Source of the DNA: Amorphophallus konjac
Taxonomy: Eukaryota; Streptophyta; Magnoliopsida; Alismatales; Araceae
Direction: 5' to 3'
DNA: 64,000 bases
Assembly (NCBI GenBank): GCA_022559845.1
Contig: CM040126.1
Coordinates: 122,736,886 to 122,800,885 of the forward strand
Shown here one piece after another: positions 45,139 through 55,416 of this stretch (positions within the stretch are counted from its first letter, which is position 1; each line of letters opens with the position of its first letter). The notes beneath the pieces were generated by a model. The model did not search any database. It was not told the origin of the DNA and worked only from the letters and a program-made list of their open reading frames with translations. The position numbers and the translations under genes are program-made.

Positions 45139-45344
45139 GTGCTCCGTACAAACGTGCTAAGCAGTCGTGGAGGCGGGGGGGATTTTGAGACCTGCTACAC
45201 CGCCAAGTGGAGTTGTCAATGGAGGGAGGACTAGAAGGAGAGGGGTCAGGGGAGGTGCAGAGCTCCTCCCCTGGCCGTCCATGGCCGGCGGCCACCTGCC
45301 CTAGGGCAGAACGAGGTGGACGCGGGCGGGAGGAACGGGAGGGG
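45139..45344 (-). other. LINE 5' region
   Basis: GC-rich sequence upstream of ORF1. The right edge is set by the diverged TSD that ends at 45366. No internal promoter is recognisable. Confidence 0.5.
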
Positions 45345-45366
45345 TAAGAACGTGTAAATGAGCAAG

Positions 45367-47264
45367 TGTTGTGAATACAACAAGAAGTCGAAGCAGGACC
45401 ACCACTGCCTTGAGGAATTGATGACCAATGAAGCAATTTTCAGTTTCCTGCATTGACGCAATAGAGAGCTGCCTCGATGCAGCAATGCTCAAAGAAATCA
45501 CTTCAAGAGTTCTGCACCGATGTGACAAAGAAAGACCTCGATGCCGTGATGCTCAAAGAAACAATTCCAAAGCTCTGCCTCGACGCAACAGAACATTGCC
45601 TCGATGCATCAAGTTTAAACCTGGTCTGCGATAGAACATCACATTGACGCAGCAAGAAGGTTGCATCGACGCACCAAGACAAAAGCCAACATTCAAAGTC
45701 ATCTGGCCGAGGGTTCTATGTTCACATTGCACTGACGTATCTGAGAGTGCATCGGCGCACTCAGTTCAGAACCAACATTATGAAGCCAACAACGTCGAAG
45801 CATCAAGAGCTGTATCGACACACCAAAGGCCATTCATTCGAAGACTACTGACTGAAGTGCTCCCTAGCCACACTACATCGACACAGCAAGAAGACTGCGT
45901 CGACCTGCTGAAAGTAGCTTCTGATGCTGTTTATTTCGATCGATCGAAATAGTGGAACGGTCGACCAATTCTGGCAAGATTTTTGTACGGGCATCGGAGC
46001 ATTAAGGCTTAATGGGTGCTTAAGGTTGATAACTCAGACTGCCTTGCATGTCAGATGGATCTGAAAGTCTGATTTATATTTGGGCTCGTGAGACCTTTAG
46101 AGAATCACGTGAGAGCGACCTCAAGCATTTTGGCACGTAATTCAATGCACGAGGTTGAGTCACTAGAAGATTCAGATGGATAGAATATTCTTCGCCACCT
46201 GGACAAATGAGCTATTTCAGCCATGGATAAATTCCTTTTGAGGAAAATGATTTCTTGGCTATAAGTATCAGCCAATCGGAAGAGAGAATGGTGCTGAAGC
46301 TGCTGCCTTAATTGCCATTGCAAATTCAGAGAGAGCCCTTCGAGAATAGAAAGAGAGAAATCCACCTTGAGAAGAAGAGAGAGATTTGAGTGCAGCCAAC
46401 CCATCTCCTCTGGAGATTGCTTCAATTCGAAGCTACATTGTTTTCGTCAGTTTCCCTTCGATCGAATTATTCATATTTCTTCTATTTTTCTTTTTGCTCT
46501 CTTATGCGAAATTGTTCGTGGTTCCCTCTGATTAATATTAGAGGAAGGGAGAGTATTCTCCGGAGTCCCCTCTGAGGATTCAGAGGAAGGGAGGTCTCCG
46601 ACCTCTGGTTGTGTGAGCTGCGGGGTGCAGTTCACGGGGTTCCCTCTGCGGTAGCAGAGGAAGGGAGGTTGATCCTCCGGGTTCCTTCTGAAATTTTAGA
46701 AGAAGCGAGGAGGGTGTTCCTCGGGGTAAAGCTATGTTCAGCCGTTATCGCAGACTGAGTCTGCTTGTTGATTTGCTTAGAGCAAGGAAGCCTCACTCTA
46801 GGAGAGTGAGGGGTAGATGTAGATTGCGGATCGCAATCGAACCACCTAAAAATTCTTCTGTCCTCTGTGTGGTTTGCTTAGTTTGGCTATCAGTGTTCAC
46901 TACTTCGACTAATGGGTATATCAAAAGATGTAGCTGGAAGGATATGTCAAGCCTATCTGGAATGCTGATCCTTGCGTGAGGAGATCCTTGGATCAAACCT
47001 CTGCCTCTTACCAATGTCAGTCGTTGTAAGCATGTTTGGCTACTGAGTGAGAGTCTTACTGTTGATTTCCTTGATTTCGCACACTAAGTTCATTGTATTA
47101 TTCTCTACACGCTAGCTAGCTGATTATTTGTCTGATTCGTTGCTTATGTTCAAATTGGTCTTGCTGTTGGCGCATCTGTCGCATTGTCCTTAGATTTTAA
47201 TTTGCTCGATTTTGGGGACGGATATATTCATCCCCCCTTTTATATTTGTCATTCTAGTTTATCA
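45367..47264 (+). repeat. Element A 3' LTR, second part
   Basis: Continues the LTR cut at 14045. In order it has an array of GACGCA/CGATGCA motifs (about 45450-45910), one G-box (46106-46111), a TATA box (TATAAG at 46260), and a GA-rich leader (46330-46390). A chain of hairpins (46505-46735) and the conserved segment GGGGTAGATGTAG to CGAACCACCTAAAAA (46810-46852) follow. The 3' end near ATCA at 47264 is uncertain by a few bases. Without the LINE the LTR is about 2.08 kb. Confidence 0.8.
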
Positions 47265-47597
47265 TGAAACCTATAACTTCTCAGTCTTTTCATTTCTGGG
47301 AAATTCAGTCGACTGGACCCTTCCTGTCGATCGACCGGCTAGCCGCTGTGATCTGAAGTCTATCGACTTAAACAAGCAGTGAGTCGACCTAACTTGTCTG
47401 TGAATCAACCTGTCTTTGGATTGAGTCAACTTTGCTTTGAACTGAGTCGACTTTGCTTTGAACCAAGTTGACTTGTAAGAACACTTAGTCAATTTTTTCA
47501 CATTCAGCCAATCATAAAAGAAGTTGCTTCATGTGCTCTTAAATTGACTGGCTAATGACTTATAGTTAGACATCATCAAAACATAATGCACACAACA
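47265..47597 (-). repeat. Element E LTR fragment
   Basis: On the minus strand a new LTR starts TGTTGTGTGC at 47597, right after the polypurine tract TCAAAAAGGGGGAGAA. It contains an array of AGTCGACT/GTCGATCGACC/GAGTCAACTT motifs (47285-47480) and stops at 47265, where element A begins. The rest must lie on the other side of A, beyond the window or lost. Confidence 0.75.
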
Positions 47598-48417
47598 TTC
47601 TCCCCCTTTTTGATGATGGCAACTATGAGTCATTGTGCTCACATTTTTGTTATTTTAAATCTAGGACAAGGTTTTGGTAAACAACAGACTTTCAACATGA
47701 ATAGCAGAAGCACCTTGTATTGAAGAAGCAATTCATTATTAGATAAACCAAAATTTAAGTTTATTGAATTCATATCATCAAGATATGCATGAGGGACAGA
47801 CTGACTTCAGACATATAAGTCATCACACTATGACTTTCTACAAATTATGACTCATCAGACTTCTCCCCCTTTGACATCATCAAAACACTAAGAGAATTTG
47901 CAGCACTGGGGGTTTCAGGAGATATAGGTGGAAGTGGAGTAGAGTGAAATTGGAGTGCAGTGAAGGGATTCAAGTCTAATACAGACCTCATTATGGTGAC
48001 AGACTGACTCCTAATTCGGACACCTTCCTCCAAAAGAGCATTGCATGGCTTTAAATTATTTATTGAGGGATTTAAAGTAAGTAACTTGAGAGGTTTTTGA
48101 AGCCAGCAAATCAACAAGAACGTCTACACACAAGATTACTTGAATGAAAGCATATTTGGACACCACAATCCTTGATATTCATCTTTTAGCCTTTCTTATT
48201 AAGGTCCAGTAACTTTTTATGATTAACTGCCATTAGTATTGAAGCCAAACAATTTGTTGCAGTGGGAGTTTATCCATTCAGGCACCTCTGGTTTTAGAGC
48301 ACATAAACAACTTCATTTTATAAGATGACAGTCAGGTTCAACTGACACCTTTTGACGTGAGGAATCACATTGGTTAGATGTAATATTCCCCAGTTACTCA
48401 GTGCAATTAGCCATTCT
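47598..48417 (-). mobile_element. Element E internal region, 3' part
   Basis: Minus-strand relative of B, C and D. It has a polypurine tract at the LTR, a second CCCCCTTTGACATCATC (an AAAGGGGG tract on minus) near 47865, a short degraded frame (47845-48117) and the conserved block at about 48344-48410 (on minus CACTGAGTAACTGGGG and CTCACGTCAAAAGGTG). It is interrupted at 48417 by element G (TSD ATTCT) and resumes at 63889. Most of the element lies beyond the right edge. Confidence 0.75.
47845..48117 (-). pseudogene. Short relic frame in element E
   Basis: 90 codons, no known domain, directly upstream of the polypurine tract, in the same place as the end of the second gene in C. It could be the tail of a similar gene. 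Sequence likeness to C is too weak for me to claim that. Confidence 0.25.
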
Positions 48418-49317
48418 TGTCACGCCCCAAACCGATTGCAGTGAAAACTTGCTCGGAACGTGGCAGCAAAATAGTCTTGACAATCAGAGCACTACAACCA
48501 ACAAATAAAAGACATCACTGATAGACACAATGAGGCCAGAATTAAAAAAATATAATTTTATTAATATCAAGACTTCCAAATTACAAATTTTAACTTGACT
48601 TACAATGATGAACTCAAATAACAGGAAAAGGGAAGAAGGAACAAGACTCGACTCCAACTAAACTCAAGAAAATAAGAAAAACACTCAGGTCTCTAAAGCT
48701 CCAGGTCCACTCGATCACTCTTGCCCATTCCCAATTGCATGGACTCTAGCTTCTATATTACCTGAAAAATGTTAAAAAAATGAGGGGGATCAAAAAGCTT
48801 AGTAGGATTTATTTCTCTATTGCCAGGCAGAATTTAAGTAATTAACAATTTAATAGTGTGGAAAAAACTATAAGCATGAATGATACGAATCTATAAACAA
48901 GTAAATTTGAGCGATGATAACCCAAAAAGCAGAGTCCTGATCAGCAGGAATTGAAGAGAGATGAGTAGATGAGATCATGTATATAAGTCCAATTCAATCA
49001 AGGCATAAGGAACAAGTATCATGAGGACTATTACATAATCATGTGAATCAACAACTGTGCATGTACAAGTAATAATTATAGAGTTGGCCATTCATCAAGT
49101 CAAGTTAAGCAAGCAAGTACTTTCAAGTATTCATGTCAAATGAATGTATATAGTTCACATAGAAGTGGAATGTTGTAGAGTCAAACATGCTAGTCAAGTA
49201 CTTCGGTGCAATATCACACCTTGTCATTATAACTCCCATGGGAACTAGAACTTTAGGGCTCTCCTCCCAGGACCAGACCGGGCCCTTAATGATACGTTGG
49301 CATTGAGGGGTGGATCA
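48418..49317 (-). mobile_element. Element G: solo LTR-like insertion, left part
   Basis: On plus it begins TGTCACGCCCCAAACC at 48418 and its other end, GGGGTGTTACA, is at 63888, with TSD ATTCT on both sides (48413-48417 and 63889-63893). TGTCACGCCCC and GGGGTGTTACA ends are typical of Ty3/gypsy LTRs. Only one copy of each end is present, so this is a solo LTR of about 3.8 kb, interrupted by element D. No gene is seen here. Confidence 0.8.
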
Positions 49318-49599
49318 TGTTGTGTCCCTGTGATTTTGATGATAGCAAACACTATAAGTCACTTGAATGCATACAATTCTGTTTGTAGTGCATATGAATG
49401 TTTCATTGAAAATCTTATCTGAATTACTACTGCATTTAAATATGGCTGTGTGGTGTGTGCTTTGGTGCATTTCATAATTACATTTATCTGGATTGTTTGA
49501 TGTCATATGTGTTTACTTCATTCAGAACTGCTCATTCAGAACTTGGTACATTGCTTAACTGTGAGCATGGCATAGACTGTACACTCGTCTGTCTGTATG

Positions 49600-51290
49600 A
49601 GTCACCAAGTCCACACATTGCATTGTGTGCTTTTCATGAAGTCTATACATTGGCATGCAGCGTCTCATGAAGTATGTACATCCTCTTCAAGCATTTCAAA
49701 GTCTATACATAGCTTGGAGTTTTTTCAAGTATATACATTGCTGAGCGTCTCACTGACTGTCTCATGCAAGTATATACATTGGCATATGCATTCACTGTAA
49801 AGTCTATACATTCATAGCGTCCAGTGTCTAGAGTTTCATAAAGTCTGTACATTGGAAGTATGTACAACGGACTGTACATGCATCAATCTTCAAAGTCCAT
49901 ACATTGGACTGTTACACGCATCATTGAAGTCTATACACTAGTCCGTCTCTCCAGTCTGCATAGCCTTCTGATTGGACTTAATGTCTATACAGCCTGCATC
50001 GTCTCATGCAGCATCTCAAGCCAAGACCATACATAGTCCATCAGCATTTAGAAGTCTGTACATCGGTCCGTCTTGTTCAGCGTCTTAGTGCATTCAAAGT
50101 CTGTACAGCGTCCGTCTCAGCCAGCGTCTCACACTGCATTTTAGGCAAAGTCTGCATATGGGTAGAGTCTGTACATAGCCTTCAAAGCCTTCCAAGTATG
50201 TACATCGGTCTGTTGAAGACTCAAGTCTGTACAGCGCCCAGGTTCCTGCATTTCAGGCAAAGTCCATACATTGCATAATGTTCGACAAGCCAATACATTG
50301 CACTGTAGATGCATTGAAGGGAAGTATGCACATTGGACTGTTCATATGAAGTCTGTACATTGGAAGTGTGTACAATGTTCAGTTGCTCTCTCATAAAGTC
50401 TATACATCACATTTGGGAATCAAAGTATGTACATTGGCATCTGAACTGCATCAAGCCTATACACTGCCTTTGGTTTTTAAAGTCTATACATTGCCTTTGT
50501 TTCAAAGTCGATACATTGCCTTTGTTTCAAAGTCTAGACATCACTGTTTTGGCCTTCGAAGCGTTCAAGTCCATACATCAGACTGTTTGAGCAAGTATGT
50601 ACATCATCTCATTCACACCGGAAGTCTATACAGTAGACTGTGGCCTGCTTAGCTGAAGTCTGTACATCGCCTTCAGACTTTCAAGTCTCTACACTCCATG
50701 CTCATTCAAGTCTATACATCCACAGTGTAACTTCAAAGTCTGAACATTGTCTCACTCCATCAAAGTCTATACACTGGCTTTGTGCTGAAGTCTATACAGT
50801 GCCTCAGGCTGAGCAAGTCCATACACTGGCTGCTGTTCTTCAGAGTCTGTACATCACAGTGAGTTGAAGGTTGCCTAGTCTGTACAGCCAAAGCCTGTTC
50901 AAGCTTTCACACAAAGTCTGTACAGCCACATCTCAAAGGCCAAGTCTATACATCACTGTGGCTGCTCGAAGTGAAGCCAAGTCTATACACTCCTCACCTT
51001 TCCCTACGTTTGGCCAAGTCCATACACTCATACCTTTCCCTACGTTTTCTGGCCAAGTCTACACATCGTTTGCCTAGCGTTTGCTTCTGAGTCTATACAC
51101 TCAGGTTGTTGAAGGGTTTTCAAGTATGTACACTGCATGCTCACTCAACCAACTCTATACACTCGGTTTCAAAGCTTCAAGTCTATACACTTGATATCAG
51201 GCCTCAAGTCTATACACTCGTTTGTTAGCTCTCAAGTCTATACACACTTTGTTAAACAGCCTGAACCAAGTCTATACATTATCTGATACC
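49600..51290 (+). repeat. AAGTCTATACA motif array in element D U3
   Basis: The 10-14-base motif occurs every 20-40 bases, always in the same orientation. Variants keep the frame AAGTnnnnACA: CTATACA, CTGTACA, TATGTACA, CCATACA. The spacers are unrelated to each other, so this is not an ordinary tandem repeat. The copy in the 3' LTR is at about 58050-59750. Confidence 0.9.
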
Positions 51291-51336
51291 TTCTTATGTC
51301 TATGTGACAGGTACTGTTCGAGAAGCAGATAAGTGG

Positions 51337-51406
51337 CACGTGGTCCGAGGTTGGCACCTGGAATGTGATCCGATGATAACGCCCTAAATGCTGCAGCTAT
51401 ATATAC
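51337..51406 (+). promoter_or_regulatory. Core promoter, element D 5' LTR
   Basis: CACGTG at 51337-51342 and TATATATAC at 51398-51406. The 3' LTR has two G-boxes (59814-59819 and 59829-59834). In the 5' copy the second is changed to AATGTG. The GA-rich leader starts about 20 bases after the TATA box. Confidence 0.65.
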
Positions 51407-51829
51407 CAGGCCGCCTCCATCTAGAAAAAGAAGTGAGAGTGAGAGTGAGTGTGTGAAGAAAAGAGAAAAAGAGATCAAGATCAGAAAGAAAGAAAGTGAT
51501 CGATATAGAAGAAGAGAGTTGCAGAGAGGCAGTGAGCAGTGAGCAGAAGAAGAAGAAAGAAGAAAGAAGAAAGAAGAAGAGTGAGAGAGCAGAAGAGAGA
51601 TCGTGAGATCCAGCAGAAGAAGAAACAGAAAAAGAGAAAGAGAGAGATGGAGAGCTCGTGAAGAAGAATAGAAGCATCGTTCACTGTACCTTGGATCAGA
51701 TCCAATCCAGTTCGCTCCTGCGAGAGCTTTTGTGCATTTCATCTTTCCAGCTTTCTGTTGCTGCGTCTTTTGTTTTTGTTTTTGTTTTTAACTATACTCA
51801 GTTGTTCTTCCGATCCTCTAGTGTGAGGT

Positions 51830-52240
51830 CGGGTTCCTCCTGTGGACTCAGGAGAAGGGAGACCTTGTGTCTTCGGTTTGCAAGTAGCTGGGTGCTACTT
51901 GTGGTTGTTTCCCTCCGGTTGGGAGGAAGGGAGGTCCGAGACCTCTAGGTTGCAAGTGGCTGGGAGTCACTTGTGGGTTCCCTCCTGGTTTGGAGGAAGG
52001 GAGATTCATCTCCGGTTCTGGTCTTGTGGTTTGCAAGACTAGGTGTTCCCTCCTGGTCTGGAGGAAGGGAGACTTGCGTCTCTGGTTCCAAGTGGCTGGG
52101 AGTCACTTGGGGTGTCCCTCCGGTTGGGAGGAAGAGGGGAGGTTGTTCCCCTGGTCAAGCTGTTTGGCAGCAATTGTTGCAGAATGAGTCTACTGTTCTA
52201 GCCTAGCTAGTGGAAGCCTCACTCCAGTTTGGAGTGAGGG
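51830..52240 (+). other. Chain of short hairpins in element D LTR leader
   Basis: Successive inverted repeats are readable by eye: CAAGTAGCTGGGTGCTACTTG, CCCTCCGGTTGGGAGG, GGTCCGAGACC, CAAGTGGCTGGGAGTCACTTG and CCTCCTGGTTTGGAGG. A last one has stem CCTCACTCC/GGAGTGAGG (52217-52239). Loops are 3-5 bases. The RNA would fold into a row of stem-loops. Confidence 0.75.
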
Positions 52241-52275
52241 GTGGATGTAGGTCTGTGGACCGAACCACCTAAAAA
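52241..52275 (+). promoter_or_regulatory. Conserved LTR segment with small hairpin (element D)
   Basis: GTGGATGTAGGTCTGTGGAC followed by CGAACCACCTAAAAA. The same segment occurs in A (46811-46852), B (about 20248-20286), C on minus (about 31392-31425) and the other LTR copies. The hairpin between the two constant parts differs in sequence but stays self-complementary. I recall similar strings in other plant copia LTRs near the R region. Confidence 0.75.
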
Positions 52276-52527
52276 ATCCTGGTGTTCCCTTGTGGTGTGC
52301 TTTTGTTCCTTATATGTTCTTCTTATTGCTGCACATTAGATGCTTGCTTAGGATCGTTTGAGGGCTTATTGAGTTGTTGTCTTGCTTTGATCCTTCTAAG
52401 TATCCTCAGTTTATTTCTGCAACAGTTTTAATTCCGCATAACTGAGCTTTAGAGTTTTAATTAGGCTATATTTGAAGAGGGATACATTCACCCCCCCTCT
52501 GTATCCGGGCCTTGCATCCTAACAATT

Positions 52528-52539
52528 GGTATCAGAGCA
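52528..52539 (+). other. Primer binding site, element D
   Basis: TGGTATCAGAGC, three bases after the 5' LTR, complementary to initiator-Met tRNA. Confidence 0.9.
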
Positions 52540-52643
52540 GTTCTCTGACTAATCAGATCCAACGATCTGCAGAGGATCCTGCTGTCCTTGGTGCATTTCT
52601 GATTCTACTATCTGCTGCATTAATCTGTTTACCAATTTAATCA

Positions 52644-55416
52644 ATGGGGTCTCCACCGGTTTTTAATGGCTCTAACTTTAACTCATGGGTTAGCAGTCTA
52701 CATAACTATGTGAATTTGATGAATCCGGATCTGTGGAAGTTAATCTCACATGGTCCTCACAGACTGCCAAAGGAAAAGTCCAAATGGACTAAAAGTCATA
52801 GATCGAGAAATGAAGAGAATCAGAAAGTTTTGAATCTAATGAAAGAAGCTACTGACAAAGCTCTACATTCTTGTTTTTATGACTGCAGGTCCGCTAAGGA
52901 CATTCTGGAAAAGCTGAAGCTAACTCAGAGGAGAGATGAGGACAGTTGCCTGATGGCTGACAAGAGCAACCATGGCAGTGATCAAGATGAATCCGAAGAA
53001 CAGGATGATGAGGAGGTAAAGCCTTTCGAGAATTTTTCTTTAGATGACTGGGAAGATGCCTATGTCAATCTGACAAGATCCTATAAAAAACTAGGGAAGA
53101 AGTATAAAGGTCTGAAAAAGGAGCTAAAGAATCATGAGAATGCTAAATCTCGAGGTGAAAGCCCTGAAATTCTAAAAATTGAAAATGAAATTTTTAGAAG
53201 ACAACTACAAGATTTCGATTCTATTACTATAGATCTAGATCATTTGAAATCTAAAAAACAAACCCTTGTGAAACAAATTGGTTTACACAAAAAGGAGAAT
53301 CAGGAGCTTGTTTGTGAAATTTCTGAACTAAAGGAGATGCTTAGTTTAATTGATGATCAGGTTCATCACTATAATGCAGTTCAGAATGAAAAATTGGTGA
53401 GAGAATTAAAGTGTGTCAACTCTGAACTTGAAAAAATGAAATCTGAAAATGCTTGCAATGCTTGTGCAGCTTTAAGAGACTTGATAAATGAATTTGATTC
53501 TGATGATAAACTTCAAAAGGATTTAATCAAATCTTTGAAAGAAGAAAATAAATCATTGCTAGAAAAGAAAACTGAAGCTGAAGATATGAAATCTGAAAAT
53601 GAAAGACTCAAAAACCAGTCCAAGGAATTTGAACACAAATTGATGAGTCTTGAAAAAGAAAACAGATTGATTTCTGAAAAAATGGAGGCTGATAGAATAA
53701 TGAATCTAGAGCTTCAGAAAAATCTCAACAAACCTCAATATGAGAAACAACAGGAAAACTTTTATGAATGTGAGTCTTCCTTAGATGATTGGATGTTTGA
53801 TGATGATCTTCTAGAGAAAAATAGGAAATTGAAAGAGAAAATCAACAAGCTAAATCATCTAAACACCCACTTGTCAGATAGGCTATTGACAATTGAAAAA
53901 GGTAAGGGTGTGAGCATAGATAATTCTGATAGGTTGATGAATGCTGAACAAGAAATTGAGAGTCTAAAAACCATCAACCTAATGTTGAGTGAAAATGTCA
54001 AATGCTGTGAAGAGAAGGTAGCTAATTATGAGCTCACTATCACATCCCTTCAACAAGAAGTTGATGATCTTTATAAGTCCCTATCTGAAGCTGACAATGA
54101 AACAAAGCTAAAACAGGAAGTTGAAAAACTCAAAAGTTTGAATGATGCCTTGCATCAACAACTCATTTCCTGTGAAACAGATTTGTCCAAATATGAAGCT
54201 AATACTTGTGGCTTAAATTCTGAAATTCAAGACTTGAAAAATTCTTTGTCAAAATTTGTCAAAGGAAAGGACAATCTGAATAAGCTTCTTGGAAATAATG
54301 TTAGCTTTCAGAGAGAGGGACTGGGTTACAGTCCGACAAACAAAGAGTAATGGGAATAAAACATCTACTATTTTTGTCAAAGCTTCTAATCAGAACACAA
54401 CCCCTGCTCCTTCTGTTTTTCAATTCACTGCACAAAAGTCCACTGTGAAACCCAAAACTGTGGAACAAACTCCAAAACAGAAAAAGGGTGAAAACTCACA
54501 GAAAAAGGACAAAGACACTCCTGTTGTTATAAAGAAGACTGCACACAATTCACATGATCTCTCACACACTCATATTAAAAAGGGGTCATGTTATTATTGT
54601 GGGAAAGTAGGTCACATAATGGAGGATTGTGGATTGATGTTAAAGGATGAGCATGCTAGTGGAACTTTACATTCTAGAAACTCTTTTGATAGAAACCATG
54701 TTGCTAGGAAGCCTGATGTCTCATGTTATTATTGTGGGAAGCATGGTCATCTTATGAGTGAATGTTTTATCATGAAAGAAGACAATAAACAGCATGCCAA
54801 GTCCCCCATTCATGTTCATGGTCCATATGGATCTAAACACAATTCTAGTCAGCACATTGTGTGTTTCAACTGCAATAAGCCTGGGCACAAGGCTGCTGAG
54901 TGCTGGTTTAGATCCACTTGGGGTAAAAATGATTTTCATAGAAGAAATTCTTTTGCATGCTCCCACTGTGGGAAAAATGGGCATACAGTCAAGGACTGTT
55001 GGTATGTTCAAAAGAACTATGTTAATCCCCATTTTGTCAAATTCCCTGCAAAATCATTTGTGAAAATTTCATGCTATTACTGTGGGAAGCCAGGCCATAA
55101 ATCTGCTGAATGTTGGATGGTTAAGAACAAGCATCAAACTGCTCATGCATATAACAGAAAATCTTATGAACATGTTTATAAACATCACCCTGCTGTTAAT
55201 ATGCATCATAAGAACCAAAAACCAGTCATTTCATGTAGATACTGTGAAAAATTTGGACATTCTATGGATGACTGTTCACTGATGAAATTTGATGATAATG
55301 TTACTATGAAAATGTTTAGAATACCTGCTAGAGGTAAGGCAGGACCCAAAGCTGCTTGGGTCCTGCAGGATAAAAATGATCAATATTTTGCAGGAGTGCC
55401 TTGGACTGAAGAATAA
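52644..55416 (+). pseudogene. gag: Gag, element D (one frameshift)
   Basis: Starts MGSPPVFNGSNFNSW at 52644, 105 bases after the primer site. Residues 1-110 are the capsid-type domain (NPDLWKLISHGPHRLP, CFYDCRSAKDILEKL). An acidic patch follows near residue 118. Residues about 150-540 are one long coiled coil. The frame is lost at about 54346: compared with element B, two bases are missing. It resumes in the frame of 54289-55416, with six CCHC knuckles: CYYCGKVGHIMEDC, CYYCGKHGHLMSEC, CFNCNKPGHKAAEC, CSHCGKNGHTVKDC, CYYCGKPGHKSAEC and CRYCEKFGHSMDDC. The joined product would be about 920 residues. The shift could in principle be bypassed by ribosomal frameshifting, but I see no signal for that. 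Confidence 0.92.

Larger units (their letters stand above)
49318..52524 (+). repeat. Element D 5' LTR
   Basis: Begins TGTTGTGTCCCTGTG and ends GCATCCTAACA. Positions 49600-51290 hold more than 50 copies of a motif like AAGTCTATACATTG. A G-box (51337-51342), TATA box (51398-51406) and GA-rich leader (51425-51660) follow. The last part is a chain of short hairpins (51830-52240) ending in the conserved CGAACCACCTAAAAA segment. Small open frames in the array are artefacts of the repeated motif. Confidence 0.93.

Noticed and set aside
49597..51077. Small open frames rich in Ser, His, Thr and Cys in the LTR of element D
   Set aside because: They arise from AAGTCTATACA motifs (peptides KSIHT, EVCT) and differ between the two LTRs at stops.
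49600..51290. CRISPR-like array
   Set aside because: The repeated motif is short and variable, the spacers are irregular at about 10-25 bases, and the array lies in a plant LTR and is duplicated in the other LTR.
51272..51742. Leu/Ser-rich 156-codon minus frame, also at 59739-60221
   Set aside because: Antisense of the GA-rich leader of element D, explained by composition.
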